The notes under the pieces: model-generated
Seen by the model: the letters and a program-made list of their open reading frames with translations, nothing else
What the model was told of the DNA's origin: nothing
Database searches by the model: none
Part shown: one piece after another, positions 24,422-37,800 of the stretch
How positions within the stretch are numbered: position 1 is the first letter of the stretch
How the letters are laid out: the number at the start of each line of letters is the position of its first letter
NCBI RefSeq assembly: GCF_964355755.1
Contig: NC_092678.1
Coordinates: 1,139,922 to 1,203,921, forward strand
Source of the DNA: Antedon mediterranea
Lineage: Eukaryota; Echinodermata; Crinoidea; Comatulida; Antedonidae
Length of the DNA stretch: 64,000 nt
Direction of reading: 5' to 3'
Translations under genes and position numbers: made by a program

Positions 24422-25010
24422 GCATTTATTTGAATAAATGCCCTTGGTGGTTGATTTTTAAGGAGGGTAGTGGGGGCATGTAATCGTTGTGAGGAGTTTA
24501 TTCGGAGAGGCGTTTATTTTTGTGGGTGTAATGTGGTAACATGTATAATCAAATAAATACACCCTTTATATATGAACAAATACAACACCATCATGTCATT
24601 CAGCGAATTCTATTACAAATAGAGATGTGTTAAAATACAATATTGTGTGTAATATGCATGTGGCGGGGCGTACATTTGAGGAAAAAAATGGCGCAAGGAT
24701 TTTCCCGATGAGGGGGGGGGGGGGATCTAGAGCGCAGCTAGCATCAATTGGCTGGGCCATCAATGGGAGCGCACCCAGAAGTTCCAACAATATTATACCG
24801 GTAAAGGGTAGTTTTACTCACTTTTAAAAATGAAAATCCTTGAAACAGCACTCAATGGGGTATTGTTTTATATTAGGAAATATCATCATATTGTCTACAT
24901 ATACAATTGGGGAGAGGGGATGGGGGGGCCGGACAGACTCCCTCACCCTTCCCATATTATCTCCCATCCCTATACCCCTCCCCGCTGGCACCACCAATGT
25001 TGTAATATAT
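24422..25010. mobile_element. Insertion in the right hairpin arm
   Basis: This block has no counterpart in the left arm, while sequence on both sides does. It begins GCATTTATTTGAATAAATGC, a palindrome, and includes a G9-10 run at 24713 and C-rich CCCTATACCCCTCCCCGCTGG. Type unknown. Confidence 0.5.
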
Positions 25011-25147
25011 TGTTATAACAGTACAAATGTAAATGAACTGATTTATTATTAGACACCGTAATCCTATGCATTAAGCATAGGAATGACTGCGTTTTATATA
25101 TTATAACAATAGAGATATATCTAGATACTTAAACATTTGTTTTTCAG

Positions 25148-26568
25148 CCATTTTCTACGAAAGCCCATTAATGGCATTTTAAGTATATGTTTTTCGAACG
25201 TAATCTGTTATAACGAATTAGTAATTCGTTTGAACGGATTAATAATCTGTTCAAACGAATTAGTAATCCGTTCAAACGAATTGCAACATATACAACAAGT
25301 GCCATTTAAAGTATATGTTTTAATTCGTTTGAACGGATTACTAATCCGTTCAAACAAATTACTAATTTGTTTAAACGGATTACTAATTTGTTCAAACGGA
25401 TTACTAATCCGTTCAAACGAATTACTAATTTGTTTAAACGGATTACTAATTCGTTCAAAACAAATTAGTAATTTGTTTAAACGGATTAGTAAACCGTTCA
25501 AACGAATTACTAATTCGTTCAAACGAATTAGTAATCCGTTGAAACGAATTAATAATTTGTTTAAACAAATTAATAATTTGTTTAAACGGATTATTAATCT
25601 GTTTGAACAAATAAGTAATTCGTTTGAACGAATTAGTAATCCGTTTAAACAAATTATTAATTTGTTTAAACAAATTAATAATTTGTTCAAACGGATTACT
25701 AATTCGTTAGAACGAATTAGTAATTCGTTTGAACAAATTAGTAATCCGTTTAAACAAATTACTAATCCGTTTGAACGGATTCCTAATTCGTTTTAACAGA
25801 TTATTAATCTGTTTAAACAAATTAGTAATTCGTTTGAACAGATTATTAATCCGTTCAAACAAATTACAACATATTCTTTAAATGGCACTTGTTGTGTATA
25901 TACGAAAGCCCATTAATGCCATTTTAAGTATATGTTTTTCGAACGTAATCCGTTCTAACAAATTAGTAATTCGTTTGAACGGATTAATAATCTGTTCAAA
26001 CGAAATAGTAATCCGTTCAAACGAATTACAACATATACAACAAGTGCCATTTAAAGTATATGTTGTAATTCGTTTGAACGGATTACTAATCCGTTCAAAC
26101 AAATTACTAATTTGTTTAAACGGATTGCTAATTTGTTCAAACGGATTACTAATCCGTTCAAACGAATTACTAATTTGTTTTAACGGATTACTAATTCGTT
26201 CAAACGAATTACTAATTTGTTTAAACGGATTATTAATCCGTTCAAACGAATTACTAATTCGTTAGAACGAATTAGTAATTCGTTTGAACAAATTACTAAT
26301 CCGTTTAAACAAATTACTAATCCGTTTGAACGGATTCCTAATTCGTTTTAACAGATTATTAATCTGTTTAAACAAATTAGTAATTCGTTTGAACGGATTA
26401 CAACATATTCTTTAAATGGCACTTGTTGTATATGTTGCAATTCGTTTGAACGGATTACTAATTCGTTTGAACAGATTATTAATCCGTTCAAACGAATTAC
26501 TAATTCGTTAGAACGGATTACGTTCGAAAAACATATACTTAAAATGGCATTAATGGGCTTTCGTAATT
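25148..26568. mobile_element. Nested fold-back element made of AATTCGTTTGAACGGATTA palindromes
   Basis: Ends are TACGAAAGCCCATTAATG (left) and CATTAATGGGCTTTCGTA (right), flanked by ATTTTC on both sides, a likely target-site duplication. The interior is an array of roughly 20-bp words AATTCGTTTGAACGGATTAC and their complements CCGTTCAAACGAATTAC, separated by TA/AAT. A 150-bp head block (GAACGTAATC ... ACAAGTGCCATTTAAAG) recurs at 25910 and inverted at 26410. ORFs reading NGLLIRSNELL or KRISNPFKRI are artefacts of the repeat. Confidence 0.8.
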
Positions 26569-26838
26569 TTCTAATTAACAGCACCTAAAATAATGTGTAT
26601 ATTGTAGTTCAGATCTTCGAAACTCTAAAGAAATATATAAACCATTGTAAAAACTGTTATAAAGTGGTAATTAGATCTATCATTTATGTTTTTTTGTCCT
26701 TTTTTAGGCATTTTCGCCATTGGCGGCCATTTTGTTTAAAAAAAACCTTTTTCCCCTACCTGGATTTTTCTAGACTTTTAGTATGTTCTTATAGAAATGC
26801 ATTGTGGTGAAATAAATTCTGTTGCAATTTTTTCAACC

Positions 26839-28885
26839 ATATTTCATAGTATCTTTGCAGGGCTGCAGCCCGCATGAGGCAGAACCTGACATTTTCAATT
26901 TTCACTACCCATCTCAATTCCCCAGCAGAGACCATTATATTTTATATTAATAATTATATTTAAAGCATTTTTGGCTCTTCTGTTTTTAACCTCCCGCTAC
27001 GGCCTTGCTTCGGTTTCGGGTTGTACAGTTTGCATTGCACGTCAATTCATTGTTCGCATGCGGAGTCCATGTGAAACAGTTCTCCAGAACAATATGCGTC
27101 CTAGGTCATTGTAAATCAAAAGCTCTCAAAAGTTAGTTTTTTAAAGTATTTTTCATTGACAAAAAAAATAACATCATTGTCACTGTTCTTATAAAGTTGA
27201 TTGTTATTAGCGTAGGTTTTGTTGTTTTACAGTTAAAGACCAATTTGGTAATGTTCTGTAAATATCATACGTGAATGTTAGTTATATTATATATAGTATT
27301 CAAACAAATATGTAATTTGTAAAATCTCAATAGTCATTAATAGTTAATTTTATAGTGTTTTTCTTTATAATTGTATCTATCTTATAGTCTATAGGTTTAT
27401 ATTATATTTGTGTTTTTTTATATTTTTTTATTTTTTGTTATAGTTAAAATTTAAAACTAAATGTTAGTTATGTAGTATGGCTGGTTTTTTTTGTACTTAG
27501 GCCTACATGCCTTCCACTTTACAGTAGGACCCAAGTTTTACGTACACATCATAAAATGATTATCATTTTGTTTGTAATTTAATACATATCATCTATGGGT
27601 TGGGGAAGGGTTGTTCAAACGGGATACTTTGTAGGCTTTTTGGTTGCCTAGGTAACATGTAGGCTCTACTGTAGACACTTTTTTGGACCCGCCCAGCGGT
27701 AGGAATAAAAATAATGTTTGTTTTTGTGAAACCTTCGTAAATACATTTAATCAAGACTTTGTCAAACATTTGTCATGGAAATATTTATTGAAAAAGCACA
27801 TGAGAACACTTTGAATGACATCATCGACAAATCACATCACCGTTTAATGACATCACCATTAAATGACATCATTGACAAATGAACCATCCAACAATATAAC
27901 TTCTATTTTACTAATATATCTTAAAACCATGTGAATACTCCTGCAATGTAATACCCTTTTTCGTGAATAACAAAACTGCACATTATGTGCGCACCGGTGC
28001 GAGTAAACACTACGTCATTAAAACTAGCGCCGTCATGTATAGTGCGTGTGAAAGGGTTAAATACATCGCATGTTATTCTGTCCTAACACTACCATCATTT
28101 TAAATTTTTTCACAGTATTATGAATTTAAATTCAATGTTTTACACCAAATTAACAATTTCACCACAAACACATTATTAAAGTTGTGGAAGACAAACAAAA
28201 TCAAATATTTTCTTTGGAATAGTTATTCAATAATTATGTTTAACTTGTTTATTATGTTCTTGTAATAGTTTATTATCAACACATAAAAATATTATTTTAA
28301 CGACCATGAATAGTATCATTTTTGCCAAAAGTATAAAATTAATTGTACAATATTAAATAACTAACAAAATTATGCATCACTTCCTTTGAAATAATATACA
28401 AATAAAATAATAAATGAAACATCAAACAAAAATATATATTTTTAAACAATTTATTTTTGTATAATTTTTTAATATTTTTTTTTTAATTACAGGTTGTTTC
28501 AACATACAGGTCAGTAAAGTTAATTCAACATTTGAATGTCATTCCTGAAATAATTCATTTTAAATCAACACACAACATTAACACTCTAACCCATTTAATC
28601 ACTAACTTCTGTTTGACCGACTTTGTTCGCCAAACAATACACAACAGAACTCAATACTTGTGTGTAACCTGCGCAAACGCCACGCCTTCACAATACGTCA
28701 TTGGCACTACTGTATTTATAATGCATTCATTAATGAACATGCAAACAAATGTGTTGTATGTTCCGCATTAACCACTAATGACATACAAATAACATGTATT
28801 ATAAAGCTCTGTCTACACTATCAAACTAGTTAGACAAACAATTGTGATGCCATAGGCTATTTTATTTCATTTTATTATTTCCCCA
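26839..28885. other. Intergenic region, no gene recognised
   Basis: Between the fold-back element and the importin-9 stop. It includes three copies of the word ATGACATCA(C/T) near 27810-27870. An AG-preceded short ORF (28532-28771) has no recognisable domain. A MITE A remnant lies at 28804. TTTATT at 28861-28866 reads AATAAA on the minus strand and may end importin-9. Confidence 0.5.
28804..28855. mobile_element. MITE family A, left-end fragment
   Basis: AAGCTCTGTCTACACTATCA followed by AACTAGTTAGACAAACAATTG, then divergence. Only one terminus remains. Confidence 0.6.
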
Positions 28886-31800
28886 TTATTGTACAGAGAT
28901 GCCAATTGTCGACAGAATGTGTTTCTCAATATTGTTGAGGTGCGAGGCAAACACCACATGTGAAGGATGATGGGATAGCTGCTGTAGAAATTCCGTAAGA
29001 TGAGCCTGGAAAAAAAAAATTTTTTAAATCACTTTTTCTGCACCGAACAAAAAAAAAACGGTTACACGTTTTTAACATAACATTATTGTTTTTTTAGTAC
29101 AAGTTACACTTCATAACACTGTTTTTCATTTAGTTTCACTTTAACTAATCACTTTCATAATAACAGACAATTTAAGAGAAGGTCGTAACCGTGACAACAG
29201 TAGTAAACTATCTACCTGAATGTCAATTTGAAAGACAGGATCCTGCAACGCATCTGGATCATCCTCATCATCATCATCTACATCCGCATCACCAAAATCA
29301 TAACCTAAAAACAATAGAATATGAAATTGTCATCTAGAAAAACATTACTTATTGCACCAGTACTACATCATAACAGGGCAATATCTTAATATTATTACCT
29401 AAGAATGATGATGTAGGTACAAAACCTGCCAACTGATTTGCTAAATCATTATCATTGATGTTATCATCATCGTCATCATCGTCTTCATCTTCATCCCAAC
29501 CATCCTCCTATGAACACAAACAAATCAAGTTATGTTATTACTCATTTTAAAATATATATGACCTCAGCTACTGACATGACCTCAGTTTGCTAATGACACG
29601 GCCCCAGCCAATGACAAGACCTCAGTTTGCTGATGACATAACACCAGCTACTGACATGACCTACACTAATGACAAGACCTCAGTTTGTTGATGACATGAC
29701 GCCAGCTACTGACATGACCTCCACTAATGACATGACCTCCACTAATGACATGGCCTCAATTTGCTACTGACATGATCTCTACTAATGACATGGCCTCATT
29801 TTTCTAATGACATGACCACCACTAATGACATGGCCTCAGTTTGCTAATGACACGACCTCAGCTAATGACATGACGCCAGCTAATGACATGACCTCAGCTA
29901 ATGACATGACCTCAGTTTGCTAATGACATTACCTCTTCTATGTCTTCGCCGCCGGCTGATGCCTGCCTTGATATATTTGCCTCCATCACGTTTGACAATT
30001 CATTCACTAATATTTTGTAAATTTTAACCTGAATTGGAATTACAGTCCATTCTACAGGAGCTGTGAATTTAAATAAAATTACTAAAAAATTAATCTGTTT
30101 TTCTAATACCCCTTATACATCGCCTATAACAAATCCGGAGCTTACACAAATTCTGGTGTGTTAATAGCAGTGTTTTGTATGGTCAAATCAAATGACAGGA
30201 ATTTATTTAGGTGTTATATAATACAGTTTATTTCACGCCATGTGACCCACAATCATCCAATCAAATGACAGGAATTTATTTAGGTGTTATATAATACAGT
30301 TTATTTCACGCCATGTGACCCACAATCATCCAATCAAATGACAGGAATTTATTTAGGTGTTATATAATACAGTTTATTTCACGCCATGTGACCCACAATC
30401 ATCCAATCAAATGACAGGAATTTATTTAGGTGTTATATAATACAGTTTATTTCAAAAGTGTTTATGGCATAGACACACTTTGACTACTCTACATTGTTTT
30501 TTAATATACGATATTTACTAATGATCTTGTTCTTACAAATTGCTGCCTTTGAGCGTGTTCTGATTCCTTCATGTTTGAATATTTCATCTCCTTTCACTAC
30601 GATGCCATCCAATCGGCTGTCATTGGTGTTAATGAAATGTTTCAAAAGCTCACTAAGGGCTGTAATACTGCAAAAAAGATTAGTGTTTTTAAACAAGTAG
30701 TATTTTGATATACCCAAATATGGTAATAATATGCTCAAATATGGTAGTGATATGACATCATCATGTCCATATATGGACACATCACATTTTTTTTGTCACA
30801 TAAAGTTTGATAGTGTAGACAGAGTTTTATATAGTCGCATATTTCATTCACTTACCTAACTTTACACTCATAAGCACCATAGAAATTGTGTTGACGGGCA
30901 GCCCACTCAGTAAGTACGAACTCAAGAGCTGTGTTACCGGTCGGTCCTGGTACTTGGTAGAGAAAGTCCAAGACTGCGTTAAGTTGAGAATGCATAAGGT
31001 GAGCAAACACCATAACTAAAGACTTTGAAAATAAATAGGTATTACATGCTATTGTGTTTACACTGTTACTATTAAATAATATTTAATATCAATTCATGCA
31101 AAACATTGTATGTAAACCAATTTGAGCATGTAACTCTTTATTTTAACTGGTGACCATGCTGCAAAGTTTGTCTCTGTAGAAGTACCGATGAAGTCAATCT
31201 GTGACGACAATAGAATGGACCCGAGACCTGACTATCTTCAATAGAATGGACCCGAGACCCGACTATCTTCAATAGAATGGACCCGAGACCTGACTATCTT
31301 CAATAGAATGAACCCGAGACCTGACTATCTTCAATAGAATGAATCCGAGACCTGACTATCTTCAATAGAATGGACCCGAGACCCGACTATCTTCAATAGA
31401 ATGGACCCGAGACCCGACTATCTTCAATAGAATGGACCCGAGACCCGACTATCTTCAATAGAATGAACCCGAGACCTGACTATCTTCAATAGAATGGACC
31501 CGAGACCTGACTATCTTCAATAGAATGGACCCCGAGACCTGACTATCTTCAATAGAATGAACCCGAGACCTGACTATCTTCAATAGAATGGACCCGAGAC
31601 CTGACTATCTTCAATAGAATGGACCCGAGACCTGACTATCTTCAATAGAATGGACCCGAGACCTGACTATCTTCAATAGAATGGACCCGAGACCTGACTA
31701 TCTTCAATAGAATGGACCCGAGACCTGACTATCTTCAATAGAATGGACCCGAGACCTGACTATCTTCAATAGAATGGATCCGAGACCTGACTATCTTCAA

Positions 31801-34800
31801 TAGAATGGATCCGAGACCTGACTATCTTCAATAGAATGGATCCGAGACCTGACTATCTTCAATAGAATGGACCCGAGACCTGACTATCTTCAATTTTTAA
31901 ATAATAGAAAGTTTTGAAAAAATGTACGTTGTATGATGTGTATGTTTATTGAAAAATTTAGTCTTTAAATTAAATTGTATATAAGTTGTGATGAGAAAAC
32001 AGTTATTTGTTTGTTGTCAAACTTATTTTGGTGTCCGTGTGTGGAAAACAAACTCACTTGTACTACGCTTAATGTTTCAGCTTGTTGCATCTTGCTGAGG
32101 ACCGCTTTCAAAATGGCCGACAGATCGTCACCGAGTCCGATCCCAACCTTTGAGATTAAAATAGCAACAAGTCGTCCAATGAACGCAGCTGTAAACTCTG
32201 ACGTTTGCGGGTTCAGTAATTTTGAAATTGATTTTGTAATATACGAGATTCCGTTATTGCCGGCGCCATCGTGCCACGTTTTTATCTGATCAAGTCCTAC
32301 GGATACATATGCTCGTAAGCATTCACCGCCACTCTGTAAGAAACAAATTCTTTTATTTCAACAACCAATGAGCAAGCATGTAGAATATTCACCATCACTT
32401 CCGATGCTAGTCTTTTAGTTTAATACACCCCTCCCCCATCTCAACAAGCTCAAATTGTTTACATAGCCCGCATGGCAGCATTGTCATCTTCAGTTTGAAC
32501 TGGCAACACCTCCCCAAAACCCCAACCAACCCACATCCAACAAATTGTTTCCTAACCTGCATGACAGCATTGTCGTCTGATCTTAGTGTGCACTGAGCGA
32601 CTGCGGGGAAGGCTATAGTCACATGATCACTAGACAGCGGTGCACCTGTGCTTCTTACAACTGTACATAGAATATCAAGTGCTGGCTGAAACATAAAATG
32701 CATTAAGATCTATAGTAATCATTGTATAATATGCTCTGAGATTGATATGGTCCAATGGTAAGGGACCAGACTAGCATGTGAGAGGCGTGGGTTTATGCAT
32801 TAAGATCTATAGTAATCATTGTATAATATGCTCTGAGATTGATATGGTCCAATGGTAAGGAACCAGATTAGCATGTGAGAGGCGTGGGTTTAAGTAAGTT
32901 TCAGCAATATTGATTGCATCTTTAGGCAAGGTACTTTACTCTCATTGCTTTGTCCTTCAGATGAAATGTAAAGCCGTGAGTCCCATGTACAATGAACATG
33001 TACACTTGATACAGAGGGGATGGTCTCCTTTGTAGGCTCTGCACTGCTGGTGGGTTCATGGAGGGCATTCAAATGCACATTCACATTTCAAACACTCACC
33101 GACTGTATACCCATAGGTAGCTTCTCTGGGTCGCTGTTTATAATACTAACAATTGTGGGAATTAATCGTTTCTCAAGTGCATCTTTACAGTCTGGATTTG
33201 AGGCTAGCTCTTTGAAGATGTCTTCAACATATGATGCCATAATTGGGTCTATAAAGAATAAAATGTATTTTTTCAAATATTATCTCAAATTCCTGGTTTC
33301 CTTAGTGTTTTGTAGATCTATAATTGTTAACGTACTTTACCTTGACTAAATTTGAGGAACAAAGCAATTGCTAATGGTGCTATCTGCTTCTCACAAGTGG
33401 CTGTAAACGGTTTATCAATCTGTAAAACAACATAACATGTTTACAACTGCATTTGTTGTTTTCAATTCAGTTCATGTTTATCATCGTTATAAATTGTACA
33501 CACACAGTATATAAATGATGACTTAAGGTTAACTCAGAAAATGCTGTACAAGACGTCTCGTCGGGAGCAAATAAAACATGTTTAAAGTTCTTGCGACGAC
33601 CTAAAATCTACAGCTGACACTATCTCAAGATGACCAGCTCAGACAGCACCATCGAGTCAAGATGTTTAGTCGGGCCTTGTTGTACGATGCTGTCTGAGTT
33701 GGCCGCTTTGCACGATTTGTTTGTATCTGTTTAAATGAATTGAAATCAAGTTGCTCTCAGTTATTTTCTATTTAATTAAGCAGGTTTTTTAATTAATCTT
33801 GTTTTACTTTTCTCCTAGGGGTGTCTCACACTACTATGGCATTAATCGTTTTATCTAGGTAAGTTGCCAGTTTTATTAACACTGTATACTTACTGTTAAT
33901 GCAATACTTATTGTTTCCATGACGAGAGACAGAACATCAGATGAACTCTGTTTGGCTAATTCAATCAACTCGGCCATTATCGTTGGTAAAAATGGAACCA
34001 AAATCTGACTATTATTGGACGTTTTTAGATGATCGCAGTAACCGTGGATGGCTCGCACAGCTGACACACGAACGGAAGCGGGTTGTGACGCACCAAGTCC
34101 TAACGTTGTTGCTTCTAAAAAACTGAAGAGTCATTAAAAAAATTATGAAAATACTTTATAGAAAAACCGGAGGATGTAGCATCTTCAAGATCAACTAATC
34201 AATTTAAGTCAGGTCTCAACTGACATGGTCCAACCACCCTGTGCCGTGAGCTCCGGAAACAAGTAAGTAAACAAGTAATATTCAAAACAAAAAAGATTTG
34301 TCTTACTTCTGTACTAATTTTGGTGTCATAGCTAAGGTAAACCTACTGGCAGCCCACAACGCTCGTCCTAATAAAAACGGTGAAACTGTTGAGAAATAAA
34401 AAAAAAATGTTAAATTATTGCTATGAGAATCATACGTTTTGTTATATTACACAATGTTTTAGGCTCTTTTTACACTATCAAACTTTAAGCGACACAAAAA
34501 TGTGATGCGCCCCAAATGATATATCATATCATTACCAGATTTGGGCACATCACATTTTTTTGTCAAACAAGTTTGATAGTGTAGACAGAGCGTTACACAA
34601 TGTTAATATTGATTCGTGTTTAAAACATCACAGCGTGGAAATGTACGTAATAGTTACCGGGATAATTGAGGTCCGCTAGTACCACTGTTGTCAGAAATGA
34701 CTCCATATCAAACTGCAGTTTACCACTCGCAACCTTATCACAGATTAAACTTTTTACACTACCGAGAGCCAACAGGCTCGACTCGTGAATTTTCCACCTG

Positions 34801-37800
34801 AAAAAACAAACAAGCAAACACCCTCTATTAAAAGGATTTTTTTCGACCTTTGTGAGGGACAGGCGATGTCTTTACATACATGAACTAACAGACAGATGTT
34901 ATTGTGTTATTACAGTGTTTTGGAAGTATATATATATATATATAAACAAAATGATTTTCGATCGTCCTATATTTATATACTTGTTTACCAGTAACAGTTT
35001 CCGTTGTCCTTAGCAACCTGTGCTTCTTGAAAATGCCTAGTTACTGCTGAAACTAGTCCAACGCTGCTGTCATTCTGGAACTCTGCTGCAAGTTGCTGCA
35101 ACAAACAAAATGAATATACTGTATATCTATACTTGTAAAATTATATTATTACTTATAACTACATAATTATGCTAATCAACGAATGCTAGTTATCTTACCA
35201 GTAAAAGGTCTTGGGCAGATATTCGAACGCTGTATGAGAATGTTTCAACGTCCTCGTCTTCAACAAATTGATTTGGGTTATTTGTCCAGGTTGTTGCCTG
35301 AAAAAAACCCCAATATATCATTTAAGCTCTGTCTACACTATCAAACTGACAAACAAAATTAGATGTGCCCAATTATGGTAATGATATGCTTAAATATGGT
35401 AGTGATATGACATCATCATGTCCATATATGGGCACATCACATTCTCATTCACATAAAGTTTAATAGTGTAGACAGAGCTTAAGAAAGTTTATCAGTTACA
35501 TACACACACTGAATTTAAAGGACAGAACTTTTATGCAAATTTTACCTGTTCCTCTGTAATTTGCATATATAATACGATGTAATAAAACAGCTGATCAACA
35601 CTTTTCTTGATAGTGCTTCTAAACTTTGGCGTCTCTATCATCCCATTGATAAAATCAAATACACTAAATACAAGGTTTTCAAATCCTAATACTTCACCTG
35701 AAAGAACAAATTTAACTAGAATTGAACTCGTTACGATGACGAGTTAGGCTATCGCGCAACGCATTGTAACATCAACATGCTATTTATTAGGTTTAATCTA
35801 CAGTATGCTGTACCACAATTGTTTGTACAAACGGCATTGCATCGATCAAAACCGTTCAACAAGCATTGACGGTATTGGCATTGTAAACGGTTTAGTTGAT
35901 GGTTAGTTTTTACTTTACACCACTCACGTTTATTTAAGTGTTTGAATATGATGACCTTTTCAAATAAAAAAAAAAATTCATATGTCTGAAGGAGAATGTT
36001 TTGAGTAATAACATTATTGAAAATTGATAACGTTTACGTGATATGCGCCATATGATGATGTCATAACATACCTACGGTTGCACAAATGGGGTTCTTAATC
36101 TTTAGTAGAAGACCCCTCCAAAATAATAGAACCTACCATCAGAGTCGATTGGATTGTCAGCCTCTTCTGTTCCGTTGACAACAGTTGTAATGTACACTTC
36201 AGCACTCTCTGTTAGAGTCTTCCAAATTGGGGGTAAGATTTGCGGCATGAATTTGTTCATCTGTTTGGGGTAGTTTTTAATTAGTGTTGTTAAAGCCTAT
36301 GAAAAAAAAACATACAGAGTTAATGTATATATCAGTACAAATATGTATAATAAGGTGTGTTTTTACCCAAATATAGCTTACCTCAATATAGCTTACCTCA
36401 ATATAGCTTACCTCAATATAGCTTACCTCAATATAGCTTACCTCAATATAGCTTACCTCAATATAGCTTACCTCAATATAGCTTACCTCAATATAGCTTA
36501 CCTCAATATAGCTTACCTCAATATAGCTTACCTCAATATAGCTTACCTCAATATAGCTTACCTCAATATAGCTTACCTTAATATAGCTTACCTCAATATA
36601 GCTTACCTCAATATAGCTTACCTCAATATAGCTTACCTCAATATAGCTTACCTCAATATAGCTTACCTCAATATAGCTTACCTCAATATAGCTTACCTCA
36701 ATATAGCTTACCTCAATATAGCTTACCTCAATATAGCTTACCTCAATATAGCTTACCTCAATATAGCTTACCTCAATATAGCTTACCTCAATATAGCTTA
36801 CCTCAATATAGCTTACCTCAATATAGCTTACCTCAATATAGCTTACCTCAATATAGCTTACCTCAATATAGCTTACCTCAATATAGCTTACCTCAATATA
36901 GCTTACCTCAATATAGCTTACCTCAATATAGCTTACCTCAATATAGCTTACCTCAATATAGCTTACCTCAATATAGCTTACCTCAATATAGCTTACCTCA
37001 ATATAGCTTACCTCAATATAGCTTACCTCAATATAGCTTACCTCAATATAGCTTACCTCAATATAGCTTACCTCAATATAGCTTACCTCAATATAGCTTA
37101 CCTCAATATAGCTTACCTCAATATAGCTTACCTCAATATAGCTTACCTCAATATAGCTTACCTCAATATAGCTTACCTCAATATAGCTTACCTCAATATA
37201 GCTTACCTCAATATAGCTTACCTCAATATAGCTTACCTCAATATAGCTTACCTTAATATAGCTTACCTCAATATAGCTTACCTCAATATAGCTTACCTCA
37301 ATATAGCTTACCTCAATATAGCTTACCTCAATATAGCTTACCTCAATATAGCTTACCTTAATATAGCTTACCTCAATATAGCTTACCTCAATATAGCTTA
37401 CCTCAATATAGCTTACCTTAATATAGCTTACCTCAATATAGCTTACCTTAATATAGCTTACCTCAATATAGCTTACCTTAATAACCTCCATTTTAAGACC
37501 GCTATCAGATATTTGACCATCTGGCGTGTTGAGGGCTTGAATAAATGCCTCCACAAAACTAGGTAGCAAAGGATATACAAGTTTTGCTGCTAAACCCTGT
37601 AAAAAAAAAACATTACACATTAATTTTACTAATCTTCTTTTATAGAGTAGGTGCTGTACTTGAAACCTATAGTGCCTGATTGTTAAGCTCTGTCTACACT
37701 ATCAAACTAGTTTGACAAAAAAATTGTGATGTGCCAAAATATGGTAGTGATATGACATCATCATGTCCATATATGGGCACATCACATGTTTGATAGTGTA

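Larger units (their letters stand above)
22478..26838. mobile_element. Fold-back (hairpin) element with nested insertions
   Basis: The ends are inverted: GGTTGAAAAAATTGCAACAG at 22478 is mirrored at 26819-26838, followed on both sides by CTAGAAAAATCCAGGTAGGG and AAACAAAATGGCCGCCAATG. The mirror relation continues inward: 22660-22850 pairs with 26572-26660 and 25010-25150, and 22919-23365 pairs with 23910-24420 (for example GAGCATGTGCTGATGCCGTG). So two arms of about 0.9-1.1 kb face each other around a loop of about 0.5 kb (23370-23900). The right arm is interrupted twice (24422-25010 and 25148-26568). No intact transposase was recognised. Arms are diverged, so the element is old. Confidence 0.8.

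Noticed and set aside
25137-26265. ORFs reading NGLLIRSNELLIC, LRR-like at first sight
   Set aside because: Translation of palindromic AATTCGTTTGAACGGATTA words; similar pseudo-repeats appear on both strands, and no LRR consensus spacing.
28532-28771. 79-codon ORF after a TTTTTTTAATTACAG acceptor-like tract
   Set aside because: No recognisable domain, no partner exon in phase; left as non-coding.
31208-31892. Regular repeats with short spacing, CRISPR-like
   Set aside because: Units are contiguous without unique spacers, in an intron of an animal gene.
32750-32800. tRNA gene candidate (GGTCCAATGGTAAGG...GGGTTTA)
   Set aside because: No full cloverleaf or acceptor stem; duplicated head with a SINE tail, so called a SINE.
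36343-37620. 447- and 407-codon ORFs on both strands
   Set aside because: Only the exon 6 part (37477-37596) codes for importin-9; the rest is the 15-bp array. The plus-strand reading has no gene context.
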